Made by a program: the position numbers and the translations under genes. A stretch of 64,000 nucleotides of DNA from Phycisphaerae bacterium (GTDB lineage: Bacteria; Planctomycetota; Phycisphaerae; Phycisphaerales; UBA1924): positions 1-64,000 of the forward strand of contig VGXM01000010.1 of the NCBI GenBank assembly GCA_016873295.1. The letters are read 5' to 3'. This document shows, in pieces, positions 38,308-48,191 of the stretch. Below the pieces are notes generated by a model. That model was not told the DNA's origin. It saw only the letters and a list, made by a program, of their open reading frames with translations, and did no database searches. Position 1 is the stretch's first letter, and each line of letters begins with the position of its first letter.

Positions 38308-39378
38308 TCAGCCGGCCTTGGCCCGGCTCGTGATCGCCACCAGCTCCTGCATCAGCGGGCGCGCGTCCAGCTCCCCGCCGACCAGGGACTGACGGATCGT
38401 GTTGAAGCGCTCGTGGACGCCCTCGAAGGCGTCGACGACGTCGGGGTCGAAGTGCTGCCCGCGCTCCTTGAGGATCATGGCCCGGGTCTCCTCGTGCGAG
38501 CGCGCGGCCTTGTAGACGCGGACGCTGGTGAGGGCGTCGTAGAAGTCGGCGAGGGCGACGATGCGGGCCGAGAGGGCGATCTCCTCGGCGCGGAGCCCGC
38601 CCGGGTAGCCCTTCCCGTTCCATCGTTCGTGGTGCTGGAGGGCCACCTCGATGCCCATGTCGATGAACTCGTCGGGCCCGAGGCGCTCGCGGATGCACAT
38701 GAGCGTGTCGGCGCCGATGAGCGAGTGCTGCTGCATGGTGGCCCGCTCCTCGGGCGTCAGCGCGCCGGGCTTGAGCAGGATCGAGTCGGGGATCCCCACC
38801 TTGCCGATGTCGTGCAGCGAGCTCGCCAGGCGCAGACGCTCCACCCAGCGCGGGTCGATCCACGGGTGCACGCCGCGAAGCCCCGCGGCGAGCAGCTCGC
38901 TGAAGGCGGCGATCCGCTCCAGGTGCCGCCCCGTGTCCGTGTCGCGGTAGTCGGCGAGCTTGGCCAGCCCGAAGATCAGCGCGTTGCGGACGTCGAGGCT
39001 GTGCGCGATGCGGCGCTGCACCTCCTTCTCCAGGCCCCGGTTCACCCGCTCCAGCCGCGACTCGTAACGCCGGATCAGCGCCAGACCCGCCAGGATCGTC
39101 AGCCCGCCGATCAGGATCACCCCCACCGTGATGGACCAGGCGACCGCGGGCCAGCCCATGCCCGCGTCGGCGAGCCGCGCAAACCGCTCGGCGGAGACGA
39201 CGCCGTGCTCGGCGAAGTGGTCGATCACCGGCCTCACCCGCGCCCCGCGGACCGCCGAGGTCAGCCACACCCCGCCGACCGTCACGATCACGCTCTGCAC
39301 CAGCACCGTCGCGAAGACCAGCGCCCGGCGCGTGCGCAGCCGCTGCCGACCGACCAATGTCTCTCCCGAATCAAGCAC
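38308..39378 (-). CDS. HD-GYP domain protein, membrane-bound
   Basis: A 356-residue protein likely to hydrolyse cyclic di-GMP. Two N-terminal helices (about residues 20-42 and 80-103) flank an exported loop of about 40 residues, probably a sensor. The HD-GYP core shows HSLDVRNALIF, TGRHLERIAAFSELLA, the HD pair in ASSLHDIGKVGIPD, and HHERWNGKGYPGGL, which is the GYP motif. All catalytic residues seem present. No GGDEF gene is nearby. Confidence 0.92.
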   Translation of the reverse strand: MLDSGETLVGRQRLRTRRALVFATVLVQSVIVTVGGVWLTSAVRGARVRPVIDHFAEHGVVSAERFARLADAGMGWPAVAWSITVGVILIGGLTILAGLALIRRYESRLERVNRGLEKEVQRRIAHSLDVRNALIFGLAKLADYRDTDTGRHLERIAAFSELLAAGLRGVHPWIDPRWVERLRLASSLHDIGKVGIPDSILLKPGALTPEERATMQQHSLIGADTLMCIRERLGPDEFIDMGIEVALQHHERWNGKGYPGGLRAEEIALSARIVALADFYDALTSVRVYKAARSHEETRAMILKERGQHFDPDVVDAFEGVHERFNTIRQSLVGGELDARPLMQELVAITSRAKAG

Positions 39379-39476
39379 GCGACCTCATTCGGTCCGCGGC
39401 GGAGTCGGCTTGTCACGCGGCGCCCATTCCATCGCCCGTCAACCCCCCCACAGCGCACAGACGGCCCGGCCACGCC

Positions 39477-40778
39477 TCAGCGCGGCGGAGCGGGCGGTCC
39501 GAACACCTCGTCCGCCAGGCGCGAGGCCTGGGCGGCCGCGGCGGCCACCGCCCAGAACTCGGGCCACTTGCTCTCCCCCACCCCCGGGCTGAGCGTGCCC
39601 CCCGGGGCCGCCTCGCGCCCGCCCCCCTTGGCCCCCTCGCGCGTCAGGCGCACGGGCCCGGCGGGCGCCGCCGGACGCGGGCCCTTGGGCGGCGGGATCC
39701 ACCACTTCTCGGACTCGCTCGCCAGCTCGGCCCGGAGCGGGTACGCCCGCCAATCGCTCTGGGTCAGCATCCGCTCGACGTCCGCCGAGAGCAGGAAGTC
39801 GACCAGGGCCTTGCCCATGGTCGGGTTGGGCCCGCCCCGCACCTTCCCCACGGTGCAGGGCACGACCAGGGCCCCGATGCTCGGCAGCGCCACGGCGCCG
39901 GCGACCCGGGCCGTGGGCGCGTCCTCCGCTTCAAAGACCAGGTCCACGGGCCACCCCTCGCGCTGGGCCGCCCACACGTCGTCGGTGTCGGTGAGCCCGA
40001 GGTCGATCTCCCCCTGCGCGATGGCGCGCACCACGCTGGCGTTGCCGTCGTAGAGGCGCACGCCCCGGTCGCGCATCGCCTGGAGCCACTGGCGCGTGGG
40101 CTCGGGGCCGTGGGCCGCGACCAAGGCCGACAGGTGCGTGCGCATGGTGCCGAACTGGGGTCGGGCCATGCCGACGCGCCCGGCGAACCTCGCGTCGGCC
40201 AGGTCGCGCAGCGTCCGGGGGGCGCTGGTCCGCGTGTAGAGGTTGGAGTTGAAGGCGATGACGCGGGCCCGCAGCGCGTGCCCGTACCAGGCCAGGTCGC
40301 GCCCGCGCAGGTGCCGGGGCCAGCCCCCGACCAGGTCGGCCTCCGCCCGGCTGGTCATGGGCTCCAGCACGCCCTCGATCGCAAGGCGCACGCTTCCCAT
40401 CGGCTCGCTCCCCCACCACACGTCGGCGCGCGGGCCCGCCCGCTCGTCCGCCAGGCGCTGGACCAGCCCGAAGGTCTTGGTCGCCTCCGTGTCCGTCACC
40501 ACCTTCACCTTGACGCCCGACGAGGCCTCGAACGCCCCGACCACGTCGCGGAGCAGCGGCTCGTCGATGCTCGAATAGAGCACCACCTCGTTCCGGGGCG
40601 GCGGAGCCGCGGCCGTGCGGCGCGACTGCGAGACCGTGAGCACGATCAGCGCCACCACCGCCACGCCCAGGAGGGTCAGGCACGCGGCGACGACCGTCCG
40701 CTGGAAGCTGCCCGGCTCCCGGAGCCTGGCCCGCAGTTCAATGAACCGGTCCTTGAGTCGCTCGGCGCGTGTGGGCAT
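39477..40778 (-). CDS. Membrane-anchored extracellular solute-binding protein
   Basis: A 433-residue protein with an N-terminal anchor helix (about residues 29-49) instead of a cleaved signal. The body is a periplasmic binding protein of the Fe(III)/thiamine type: EVVLYSSIDEPLLRDVVGAF, DVWWGSEPMGSVRLA, VIAFNSNLYT, GRVGMARPQFGTMRTHL, and TDTDDVWAAQREGWPV. A 90-residue Pro/Gly/Ala-rich C-terminal extension follows. No ABC permease or ATPase gene is adjacent, so the imported substrate is not indicated. Confidence 0.87.
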   Translation of the reverse strand: MPTRAERLKDRFIELRARLREPGSFQRTVVAACLTLLGVAVVALIVLTVSQSRRTAAAPPPRNEVVLYSSIDEPLLRDVVGAFEASSGVKVKVVTDTEATKTFGLVQRLADERAGPRADVWWGSEPMGSVRLAIEGVLEPMTSRAEADLVGGWPRHLRGRDLAWYGHALRARVIAFNSNLYTRTSAPRTLRDLADARFAGRVGMARPQFGTMRTHLSALVAAHGPEPTRQWLQAMRDRGVRLYDGNASVVRAIAQGEIDLGLTDTDDVWAAQREGWPVDLVFEAEDAPTARVAGAVALPSIGALVVPCTVGKVRGGPNPTMGKALVDFLLSADVERMLTQSDWRAYPLRAELASESEKWWIPPPKGPRPAAPAGPVRLTREGAKGGGREAAPGGTLSPGVGESKWPEFWAVAAAAAQASRLADEVFGPPAPPR

Positions 40779-40836
40779 GGCTGGGTCCGCGTTCCCCCCG
40801 GGGCCGCAGTATCGCGGATCGTCGCCGGGCGTGCGC

Positions 40837-42588
40837 TCACTTGGGCGCGGGCTCGGGCCGGGCCTTGACGCGGCTCTCGAGGCGCCCGAAGTAGTGCTTC
40901 ACGGCGTTGTGGAGCTCGCGCGGGATGACGTTGCTCTCCAGGGCCTCGGCCGCCGAGTGCGTCCCGCTCTCGACCGCGGAGGCAAACTCGGCCACGCTCT
41001 CGCCCTTGACCTGCTCGCCGAAGACCAGCCGGCTGGCGATGATGGGCCCGCCCTTGTTGCCGACGTTCTGCTTGGTCTTGTCGATCTTGAACGACGCGGG
41101 GGAATCGGCGGTCGAGGGGCCCATGCCCTTGCCCGGCCCGCCGGAGCCCGTCCCCTGCCGGTCGCTCTCGCCCTCCTCCCACTCGCCGATGCCGGCAGCG
41201 CCCGCCATCATCATGTCGCCATCGCACTGGCCCGACCCGCCCTCGCAGAGCGATTCGAGCTGGGCCTGAGTCTCCTCGAGGGCGGCGGACAGCCCGTTCA
41301 TCTCCTGCGAGAGCATCTCCATGTCGGAGAGCGCCTGCCCCGCCTCGGCCATGGCCTCCGCGCCCTGCTGCCCCAGCCCGCCCTGCTGGGCCATGGCCCT
41401 GGCCATGTCGGAGAGGGCCTGCCCGAGCTTGTCGCACTGCCCACCCGCCTCGCACAGGGAACGGGCCATCTCCGCCAGCTTCTTCTGCTGCTCGGGGGAG
41501 AGCTGCTTGACCTTGTCCAGCATCTCCTTGGCGGCGGCGGGGTCCGACAGCATCTTCTTGGCCAGCTCCGCCGCCTTCTCCGGGTCCACGCCCGACTTGG
41601 CCAGGGCCTGCTCGAGGGCCTGGGACTTCTCGGCGGCTTCCTTCAACTGAGCGGAGAGGTTCTCGAGCTGCCTGGCCAGCTGCTCGCGCTGCTCGGGCGC
41701 CATCTCGCCGGACTGCACCTGCCTGGCCAGTTCGGCCAGCGACTGCTCGGCCTTGGCGAAGTCGCCCATGGCCAGGTGGCGGGCCATCTCCTGAAGCGGA
41801 CCGGGGCCGGGCTGGCGGAGCTGCTGCATGGCCTCCTTGAGGGCCTCGAACTGCTGTGACTTCTCCCCCTGCTTGAGCTCGTTGAGGCGCTCGTTGAGGT
41901 TGGAGAGCCGGCGGACCGCGGCCCGCTGGATCTCGTCGGGCTTCAGGCTCGGATCGACCTGCCCGGGCCCATCGCCGGCTTCCGCCTTCAGGTCGAGCCC
42001 CGCCCGGGCCAGGGCCTCGGCCAGCTTCTGCTCCTTGACGTGCAGGTCGGCCTTGACCTCGACGACCTGGCGATTCCGGTCCTCCCTGGCCTGGCGCTCC
42101 GCCAGGTAGCCCAGCAGGTCGAGGTTGGGCATCGCGACCCAGGCGATGACGAGGGTCACGCCGCCCACGACCGGCGAGTACCACCACGCGGGCCCGCGCA
42201 CGGGCATGCAGCGCCGGAGGAGCACGCCCGCGGCCCTCGCCCGGGCCGTCTCGATCACCGCCCCGGCCCACGGGTCCGGGCTCTTCTCCAGCACGAGCGC
42301 GGTAGACATCGATTCGCGCAGGTCGGCGGCCTCGTCGAGCGCGCGCGCCGAGGCAAACACGCCCGGCCTCCGGATCAAGGCCCACGCCATCGACGCCGCC
42401 AGCACCCCCGCGCCCGACCACAGGAACACGTCGGGCCACGGAAACGTCAGCCCCAGCCCACGCTGCACCACGACGCCCACGACCAGCCCGGCGAGCGCGG
42501 CGGTCGTGAGCGCGACCAGGGCCCGAACCCACTGCATGAGCGTCAGGCGGTTGCGGGCCCCGGCGACGACCCGTCGAATCTCGCGCAT
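40837..42588 (-). CDS. Long coiled-coil membrane protein of unknown function
   Basis: A 583-residue protein. Two N-terminal helices (about residues 20-40 and 48-68) and a third at about 125-145 are followed by a very long Gln/Glu/Ala/Lys-rich region (about 160-430) with strong coiled-coil character (LKEAAEKSQALEQALAKSG; LARQLENLSAQLKE) and a Gly/Ser/Met-rich segment. The layout resembles DUF4175-like proteins found near MoxR/vWA operons, but I cannot confirm that. The start at 42588 (MREIRRVV) has GGGAGGGT before it and lies in a divergent gap. Confidence 0.78.
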   Translation of the reverse strand: MREIRRVVAGARNRLTLMQWVRALVALTTAALAGLVVGVVVQRGLGLTFPWPDVFLWSGAGVLAASMAWALIRRPGVFASARALDEAADLRESMSTALVLEKSPDPWAGAVIETARARAAGVLLRRCMPVRGPAWWYSPVVGGVTLVIAWVAMPNLDLLGYLAERQAREDRNRQVVEVKADLHVKEQKLAEALARAGLDLKAEAGDGPGQVDPSLKPDEIQRAAVRRLSNLNERLNELKQGEKSQQFEALKEAMQQLRQPGPGPLQEMARHLAMGDFAKAEQSLAELARQVQSGEMAPEQREQLARQLENLSAQLKEAAEKSQALEQALAKSGVDPEKAAELAKKMLSDPAAAKEMLDKVKQLSPEQQKKLAEMARSLCEAGGQCDKLGQALSDMARAMAQQGGLGQQGAEAMAEAGQALSDMEMLSQEMNGLSAALEETQAQLESLCEGGSGQCDGDMMMAGAAGIGEWEEGESDRQGTGSGGPGKGMGPSTADSPASFKIDKTKQNVGNKGGPIIASRLVFGEQVKGESVAEFASAVESGTHSAAEALESNVIPRELHNAVKHYFGRLESRVKARPEPAPK

Positions 42589-42730
42589 CGCGACCCTCCC
42601 GTGGCAGATCCCCATCAGCCTACCCCAGTCCGACGCCCGGATCATCGGCTCGGTTCGTCTTCCGCAAGGATGTATGGAATTCGGCGCGCGCGGTTGCGTG
42701 CCGGTGACCGACCTGCGACGATTGGCACGC

Positions 42731-44125
42731 ATGATGGGGCCTGACACAGACCAAACCCCGCACCGAGCCGGACTCGCCCGCCGGTTCATCGGCTGGCTGC
42801 GGGGCGACGGGTTGGACCGGGCCCGCCTGCTCGCGGCGTTCGACCACCCCCCCCCGACCAGGGACCGGGGGCACGCCATCCACGTCGCGCTGGCGTGCCT
42901 GGCGTGCTTCTTCCTGGCCTGGCCACCGGGGTTCATGGAGCTGGCGTGGATCCCCGTGTCGGCGTGGCTGCTCGTGCGCATGGTCGAGTACCGGGGCGTG
43001 TTCTGGAGGCCCATCCTCTTCCCCGCGACCGTCCTGCTCGTGCTGTGGGGGTGCTGGCAGTCGCTCACGCTGCTGTGGTCGCCCGACTACCGCTCCGGCG
43101 GGCAGGAGTTCGTCAAACTCCGCTGGATGGTGCTGATCTTCGCGCTGTGGCCCGTGATGGACCGGCGCGGGTGGCTGATCGCGTCGCTGGCGGCGGGGCT
43201 CCTGTGCGGGCACCTGGCCCAGGTCTCGACGGCCTTGGGGCGGGCGTGGGGGATCGCCGAGCTGGTGTACCCCTTCAACGGGCGCGACTTTGCGTGGGGC
43301 AACGACCCGGACCGCAACGGCGGGTGGTACCACCCCCTGATCGCCGGGAGCATGTTCGTGGCGTCCCTCGGGCTGCACATGCCCGTCGCGGTCATGGGGC
43401 GGGGGCGGATTCGCTGGCTGGCGTCGGCGGCGAGCGCGGTCGTGATCGCGGGGATCCTGGCCACGGGCACGCGCTCCGCGATCGTCGGGGCGGCGGCGCT
43501 GATCGTCGCGGTCCTGGCGGTGGCGGCGTGGCGGGCCCGGGCCCCGCTGCTGCGCCCGATGCTGGTCGGGCTGGTCGTCGCGGGCGTGGGGGCGGCGGCG
43601 GGCGCCGCCCTGGTGGGCGACAGGGTCGCGCGCCGGTTCGACCGCGCCGCGAGCGAACTGCGGGGCGCGGTCGAGCGCGGCGAGTACGACTCCGACGTGG
43701 GGGCCCGAGTGGCGATGGCGGCGGCCGCGGGAGACGCGTTCCTGACGCACCCCGTCGCGGGCGCGGGGGCGGGCGGGTTCTCGTCGGTCTTCAAGGCATG
43801 GCTGGTGGAGCGCGGGATCGACCCGTCGAGCCTGCGGACCTTCGACCACGCCCACAACGCGCTGCTGCACGTCGCGGCGACGACCGGGATCGTCGGGCTT
43901 GTGCTCGTGGGGATGGTGACGGCGGCGGTGCTGCTGGCGGCGTTCGGCGGGTTGCGGGGGGCGGGGACGTACCACGCCGGGCCCGGCTTTGCCATCGTGG
44001 GACTGCTGCTGGTGAGCCCGATCGACCCGGTGCAGCTCAACCAGCAGACGGCGGCGCTGCTGCTGCTGCTGGTCGCGCTCTGCCCGCCCGTGGGTCCGCA
44101 CCGGCGGGACGAATCAGCGGGATGA
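42731..44125 (+). CDS. O-antigen ligase / polymerase family membrane protein
   Basis: A 464-residue polytopic protein. After a short cytoplasmic head there are about ten helices; the Wzy_C-type periplasmic loop motif is at residues 365-400 (SSLRTFDHAHNALLHVAATTG), and GTRSAIVGAAAL is the conserved helix start. This family joins or polymerises surface polysaccharide repeat units on a lipid carrier. No glycosyltransferase gene is near it, so the polysaccharide is unknown. The start is the first of two adjacent ATGs; no good ribosome site is seen. Confidence 0.85.
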   Translation: MMGPDTDQTPHRAGLARRFIGWLRGDGLDRARLLAAFDHPPPTRDRGHAIHVALACLACFFLAWPPGFMELAWIPVSAWLLVRMVEYRGVFWRPILFPATVLLVLWGCWQSLTLLWSPDYRSGGQEFVKLRWMVLIFALWPVMDRRGWLIASLAAGLLCGHLAQVSTALGRAWGIAELVYPFNGRDFAWGNDPDRNGGWYHPLIAGSMFVASLGLHMPVAVMGRGRIRWLASAASAVVIAGILATGTRSAIVGAAALIVAVLAVAAWRARAPLLRPMLVGLVVAGVGAAAGAALVGDRVARRFDRAASELRGAVERGEYDSDVGARVAMAAAAGDAFLTHPVAGAGAGGFSSVFKAWLVERGIDPSSLRTFDHAHNALLHVAATTGIVGLVLVGMVTAAVLLAAFGGLRGAGTYHAGPGFAIVGLLLVSPIDPVQLNQQTAALLLLLVALCPPVGPHRRDESAG

Positions 44126-44127
44126 CG

Positions 44128-44216
44128 GGGTCCTTCCGGGCCGACCGCGCGCGCGGGCGGGAGGGAGGCCCCTGCGCGCCCGTCCGACGGCCGGCGCCGT
44201 CGGCTCGGAAGGAGGG
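44128..44216. repeat. REP-like palindrome pair, family C
   Basis: TTCCGGGCCGACCGCGCGCG and GACGGCCGGCGCCGTCGGCTCGGAA arms form imperfect hairpins between the O-antigen ligase gene and uvrC. Confidence 0.55.
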
Positions 44217-44243
44217 CCGATCGGGCGGGCTCTACCCTTTGGC

Positions 44244-45638
44244 GTGAGCGCCGCGTCGAGCGAGAGCCGCGAGGAGAGGCTGGCCCGGCTGGGGGTCAAG
44301 GCGCGGTCGCTGCCCGCGGCGCCGGGCGTGTACCTGATGAAGGACGCGAAGGACCGGGTGATCTACGTGGGGAAGGCGGCGCGGCTGCCGGACCGCGTGG
44401 GGACCTACTTCGTCGCGTCGGCGGACCTGGGGTTCCGCAAGCAGCCGCTGCTCGACGCCGTGCACGACTTCGACGTGCTGGAGTGCGAGACGGAGTGGGA
44501 GGCGCTGCTGGCGGAGAACCGGCTGATCAAGGACCTCAAGCCGCGCTTCAACGAGAGGCTGACGGACGACAAGACGTTCCCGTACCTGGTGATCACGCGG
44601 GGGGAGGACTTTCCGCGGGTGCTGGTGACGCGGAACCCGACGGGCCTGCGCGGGGACGGGACGGTGGCGCCGGAGATGAGGGGCGCGCGGGTCTTCGGGC
44701 CCTTCACCAACGCCGGGGCCCTGCGCGAGGCGGTGCAGATCCTGCAGCGGGTGTTCCGCTTCCGCACGTGCGCCCTGGACATCGTGGCGGGGAACGAGAA
44801 GAACCGCTCGTTCCGCCCGTGCCTGCTGCTCAACATCGGGCAGTGCTCGGCCCCGTGCGCCGACCGGATCGGCGTGGAGGCCTACCGCGAGGACATCGAG
44901 CGCTTCACGCGCTTCCTGTCGGGCAAGCGGAGCGCGATGCTGCGGGAGCTGGAGCAGGAGATGAGATCGGCGGCGGAGGCGCTGGACTTCGAGCGGGCCG
45001 CCCGCCTGCGCGACCAGGCGAGGGCCATCCGGCGGCTGGGCGAGCGGGCGACCCTGGGCGAGGGGTGGCAGCCCGAGTCGGAGGTCGGGCCGATGGACCC
45101 GCGCGGGGGGCTGGCGTCGCTCCAGAAGACGCTGGACCTGGAGGCGCCCATCCGCTGCGTCGAGGCCATCGACATCGCGCACCTGCACGGGGGCGAGACG
45201 GTGGGGAGCAAGGTGTGCTTCGTCGACGGGCGCCCGCTCAAGAGCGAGTACCGGCGCTACCGCGTCAAGGGCCCGCCCGTCGGCGAGGGGCCCGGACGCA
45301 ACGACGACTACGCGAGCATCCGCGAGGTGGTCGGCCGACGCTACCGCGAGGCCGGCGAGGGGCACGAGCTGTACCCCGACGTGATCCTGATCGACGGCGG
45401 GCTGGGGCAGCTGCACGCGGCCCTGGAGGCGTTCGACACGCTGGGGGTCAGGCCGCCCATGGTGATCTCGCTGGCCAAGAAGGAGGAACTGATCTACGTG
45501 CAGCGCCGCGGCGGGCCGGTGAAGCTGGGGCGCGACAACGCCGGGCTGAGGCTCTGCCAGGCGATCCGCGACGAGGCCCACCGCTTCGCGCAGTCGTACC
45601 ACCACCTGCTGAGGCGGAAGAAGACGTTGGGGGAGTAG
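44244..45638 (+). CDS. uvrC: UvrABC endonuclease subunit C, lacking C-terminal HhH domain
   Basis: A 464-residue nuclease of nucleotide excision repair. The GIY-YIG domain ([20 protein letters not shown]), the Cys-rich stretch ([16 protein letters not shown]), the UVR motif ([14 protein letters not shown]) and the RNase H-like domain ([43 protein letters not shown]) are present. The family DISH motif reads DIAH. The protein ends at [12 protein letters not shown], where typical UvrC proteins (about 600 residues) carry a linker and tandem helix-hairpin-helix. No HhH coding frame follows. Start is GTG. Confidence 0.92.
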   Translation: MSAASSESREERLARLGVKARSLPAAPGVYLMKDAKDRVIYVGKAARLPDRVGTYFVASADLGFRKQPLLDAVHDFDVLECETEWEALLAENRLIKDLKPRFNERLTDDKTFPYLVITRGEDFPRVLVTRNPTGLRGDGTVAPEMRGARVFGPFTNAGALREAVQILQRVFRFRTCALDIVAGNEKNRSFRPCLLLNIGQCSAPCADRIGVEAYREDIERFTRFLSGKRSAMLRELEQEMRSAAEALDFERAARLRDQARAIRRLGERATLGEGWQPESEVGPMDPRGGLASLQKTLDLEAPIRCVEAIDIAHLHGGETVGSKVCFVDGRPLKSEYRRYRVKGPPVGEGPGRNDDYASIREVVGRRYREAGEGHELYPDVILIDGGLGQLHAALEAFDTLGVRPPMVISLAKKEELIYVQRRGGPVKLGRDNAGLRLCQAIRDEAHRFAQSYHHLLRRKKTLGE

Positions 45639-45679
45639 GGGCCGGGGAATGGGCAATGGGGCTCGTCGAGCAACTCGAT

Positions 45680-45745
45680 ACGAGCCCCGGGGCGCGAGCC
45701 CGGGGGTGGCGCGCGGACCCCTCCACGCTCGCGCGTGGGGCTCGC
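45680..45745. repeat. REP-like palindrome pair, family B
   Basis: CGAGCCCCGGGGCGCGAGCC plus CCACGCTCGCGCGTGGGGCT, after uvrC in the convergent gap 45639-45781. Confidence 0.6.
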
Positions 45746-45781
45746 GGGCGTGGGGTTCGACAGGCTCGGGCGCGGGGGTGG

Positions 45782-46369
45782 TCAGCGCGGGGCGAGGAAG
45801 AAGGCGATGTACTCGCGTTCGTCGGCCTGGACCTTGACGGGGACGTAGGTGGTGGTGGTCTCGCTGTAGGTCTCGGTGCGGCGCTTGCCGTCGCGGTCGC
45901 GGCGGGAGAGCGTGCCGCTGGTGTAGCTGTGGACGGGCTCGCTGACGAGGCGCTCGGTGCGCCCCAGGAACCGGCTGGACCAAACGGCCATGACGGCGCC
46001 GCGCTGGGCGGCGGCCCGGGCCAGCGAGCCGTCGGCGGGGTCCAGCGGGGTGGTCGAGGTGAAGCGCGACCGGCCCACGATGTCAAAGTCGGCGGCGTTC
46101 ACCCGCAGGGCCTCCAGGAGCGGGGCGTCAAACGCCCGGCGCTTCTCGATCGGCCAGTCGTCGGGATGCTGGGGGTCGGCGGCGATCGCGGCCCGGGCGC
46201 GCTCGAGCGCGGGACCGACCCGCTCCCACGGCGCCTCGCGCACGATCGCCGGGCCCGCGAGGCGCTCGAGGGTCGGGGCGCCCGGGCGGGCGGGGGCGAA
46301 GGCGTCGCGCCAGGGGTTGGCGCAGCCCGTCAGGCACAGGAGAAGGGCGAGCGTGGCGCCGCGGAGCAT
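45782..46369 (-). CDS. Unknown lipoprotein
   Basis: A 195-residue protein. [20 protein letters not shown] has a classic lipobox (LTGC), so the mature protein should be lipid-anchored. The rest (about 175 residues) includes [17 protein letters not shown], a [15 protein letters not shown] segment and a C-terminal strand-rich part with [15 protein letters not shown] do not recognise the family. The start at 46369 is fixed by the signal peptide; an upstream extension is Arg/Pro-rich and overlaps the rnpA promoter side. Confidence 0.78.
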   Translation of the reverse strand: MLRGATLALLLCLTGCANPWRDAFAPARPGAPTLERLAGPAIVREAPWERVGPALERARAAIAADPQHPDDWPIEKRRAFDAPLLEALRVNAADFDIVGRSRFTSTTPLDPADGSLARAAAQRGAVMAVWSSRFLGRTERLVSEPVHSYTSGTLSRRDRDGKRRTETYSETTTTYVPVKVQADEREYIAFFLAPR

Positions 46370-46421
46370 GCCCCATTGTTCGCCGTCGCGGGGGCCCCGG
46401 CGGGTCGGATTAGGATTGGGC

Positions 46422-46838
46422 GTGCCCTCTCCGTCGGTCCCAGCCCGGTTCACGTTCCCGCGTCGCCTGCGTCTGACGCACGACCGGGACTACCGGGCGG
46501 TCTACGCCGGGAAGATGAGGAAGCCGATCGGCCCGCTGGTGGTCCACGCCGTGCCCAACGGGCGGCCCTACCCGCGCCTGGGGCTGAGCGTGGGCAAGGT
46601 GGTCGGGTCGGCGGTGGCCCGCAACCGGGTCAAGCGGCTGATCCGCGAGGCGTTCCGCCTGTCGCAGCACCAGCTCCCGCGCCTGGAGGGAGGCGGGGCC
46701 CCGGCGGAATGGGTGGGGAGCTACGACGTGGTGGTGGGCGTTCGCAAGCACGAGTTGTTGAGGTTGGAGGACTACCGGGGGCTGATCGTCAGGGCGGTGG
46801 AGTCGTGCCACCGGGACAGGCTGCGGCGACAGGCGTAG
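46422..46838 (+). CDS. rnpA: Ribonuclease P protein component
   Basis: A 138-residue basic protein, the protein part of RNase P that trims tRNA 5' ends. The family core is intact: [48 protein letters not shown] (the conserved RNR helix) and [15 protein letters not shown]. It has a GTG start. It precedes yidD as in many genomes, but rpmH is not directly upstream; the upstream neighbour is a divergent lipoprotein gene. Confidence 0.93.
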   Translation: MPSPSVPARFTFPRRLRLTHDRDYRAVYAGKMRKPIGPLVVHAVPNGRPYPRLGLSVGKVVGSAVARNRVKRLIREAFRLSQHQLPRLEGGGAPAEWVGSYDVVVGVRKHELLRLEDYRGLIVRAVESCHRDRLRRQA

Positions 46839-46847
46839 GGACCTTCG

Positions 46848-46873
46848 GAGCCGACGGCTTGCGCCGTCGGCTC
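46848..46873. repeat. REP-like palindrome, family C
   Basis: GAGCCGACGGC TTGC GCCGTCGGCTC: an 11-bp perfect stem with a 4-nt loop in the 50-bp gap between rnpA and yidD. It could also act as a terminator or RNA stability element there. Confidence 0.65.
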
Positions 46874-46888
46874 GGAGGGCGGATCCTC

Positions 46889-47167
46889 ATGGGCGAGCGC
46901 GGGATCAACCCGGGGCGGGCGAGCCGCGTGGCGGTCTGGCTGCCGGTCGCGCTGATCCGCCTTTACCGGTGGACGCTCTCCCCCCTGCTGGGCGGGCAGT
47001 GCCGGTTCCACCCGACCTGCTCGCGGTATGCGGAGGGGGCGTTCCGGGAGCACGGGGTGTGGCGTGGGGGGTGGCTGACGGTCCGTCGGCTGGCCCGTTG
47101 CCACCCGTTCAGCAAGGGGGGGTACGACCCGGTACCGGTGCGGGAAGAGCGCGGGGCGCCGGGCTGA
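46889..47167 (+). CDS. yidD: Membrane protein insertion efficiency factor YidD
   Basis: A 92-residue protein. The core matches Yid[38 protein letters not shown], and [17 protein letters not shown], with the conserved three cysteines and His. YidD aids insertion of proteins by YidC and is classically placed after rnpA, as here. No yidC follows within the window; the next gene is a TetR regulator. Confidence 0.93.
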   Translation: MGERGINPGRASRVAVWLPVALIRLYRWTLSPLLGGQCRFHPTCSRYAEGAFREHGVWRGGWLTVRRLARCHPFSKGGYDPVPVREERGAPG

Positions 47168-47223
47168 CTCGGGGGCGCGGGCGATCCCTGGATTCGTCGC
47201 GGGCTCCTCATCCGGGGCGTGGC

Positions 47224-47242
47224 GTGTCCCCCTTTGGGACAC
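47224..47242. other. Inverted repeat GTGTCCC-N5-GGGACAC
   Basis: A perfect 7-bp inverted repeat between yidD and the TetR-type gene. It may be an operator for the regulator or the end of the rnpA-yidD transcript; the position suits both. Confidence 0.4.
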
Positions 47243-47415
47243 GGAGAGTCGTTTTGACCCGCACCGCGCGGGGTTGCCGGACGTACAGACTACTGACGCG
47301 CCGGGGCGGCGGAGGCTCGCCCGGCGCCGTGGTCAGGAAGTCCAAAGGTGGGGCCGGATCCGGCCGATGGGCAAGCCGTCGGCGCCGGGGTCGGCGCGGT
47401 GGGTGCGGAGGGGTC

Positions 47416-48066
47416 ATGAGTCGGTTGCCGGCGGCACAGAGGCGGGAGCAGTTGCTGGATTCGGCGGAGACGCTCTTCGCGCGGCATGGGTATGTGCGGG
47501 CGACGACGGCGGAGCTGGCCAGGGCCGCGGGCGTCACCGAGCCCATCATCTACCGGCACTTCGACTCCAAGAAGGACCTGTTCATCTCGCTGATCGAGCG
47601 GACGGCCCAGCGCACGATCCACCAGTGGGAGCAGCAGCTCGCCCACGCGGCCGACCCGGTGGAGCGGCTGCGCCGCCTGCTGTACGAGAACCCCATGGTG
47701 CGGACGCACGGTCGCTCGGCGTACCGCGTGATCGTGCAGGCGGTGACGGAGACGGCCGACGCCCAGATCCAGGCCGCTCTCGCCAAGCACATCGACGAAC
47801 TGCACACCTTCGTCAAGGGCGAGATCGAGCGGGCCCAGCGCGACGTCAAGGGGCTGGCCAAGTACTCGGCGGACATGGTCGCCTGGGTGCTCATCCACCT
47901 GGCGCTGGGCTACGGCCTCCTGAGCGTGATGGGGATCCCCGGTCACGGCGTGGGGCGCGACAGCATCGGCGCCAGCGTGCGCGAGTCGCTGGCCAGGCTG
48001 CTGGGGGTCGCGCCGCCCAGCACGCCGCGGCCCGACCCCGAACCGCCCCTGAACGGCGAGGTGTAG
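47416..48066 (+). CDS. TetR/AcrR family transcriptional regulator
   Basis: A 216-residue repressor-type protein. The N-terminal DNA-binding domain is clear: RREQLLDSAETLFARHGYV, then TTAELARAAGVTEPIIYRHF and DSKKDLFISLIER. The C-terminal ligand domain (about residues 70-195) is all helical. A target gene is not evident: the next gene in its direction is convergent, and the genes upstream are rnpA-yidD. Start 47416 (MSRLPAAQ). A REP palindrome directly follows the stop codon. Confidence 0.92.
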   Translation: MSRLPAAQRREQLLDSAETLFARHGYVRATTAELARAAGVTEPIIYRHFDSKKDLFISLIERTAQRTIHQWEQQLAHAADPVERLRRLLYENPMVRTHGRSAYRVIVQAVTETADAQIQAALAKHIDELHTFVKGEIERAQRDVKGLAKYSADMVAWVLIHLALGYGLLSVMGIPGHGVGRDSIGASVRESLARLLGVAPPSTPRPDPEPPLNGEV

Positions 48067-48072
48067 CGTGGG

Positions 48073-48161
48073 ACCGGCCCCCGGCCGGTGCCCGATTCCA
48101 AACCGCGTCCCCCTGGCCGCAGGGGTCGGTCGCTCGCCCCCACGCTCGCGCGCGGGGCTCG
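48073..48161. repeat. REP-like palindromes, families A and B
   Basis: ACCGGCCCCCGGCCGGT (48073-48089) is family A; CGCCCCCACGCTCGCGCGCG with GGGGCTCG (48131-48161) is family B. Both lie in the convergent gap after the TetR gene. Confidence 0.55.
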
Positions 48162-48191
48162 TTGGACGCGCCGGCAACACCCGACACGACG

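Noticed and set aside
36960-39268. Longer upstream extension of the M20 gene
   Set aside because: The extension above 38251 overlaps the HD-GYP gene on the same strand and is Arg/Gly-rich, as a shadow frame would be.
40837-43068. Longer start for the coiled-coil membrane protein at 43068
   Set aside because: Residues before the Met at 42588 are low-complexity Arg/Ser-rich and overlap the divergent O-antigen ligase gene; a GGGAGGGT ribosome site supports 42588.
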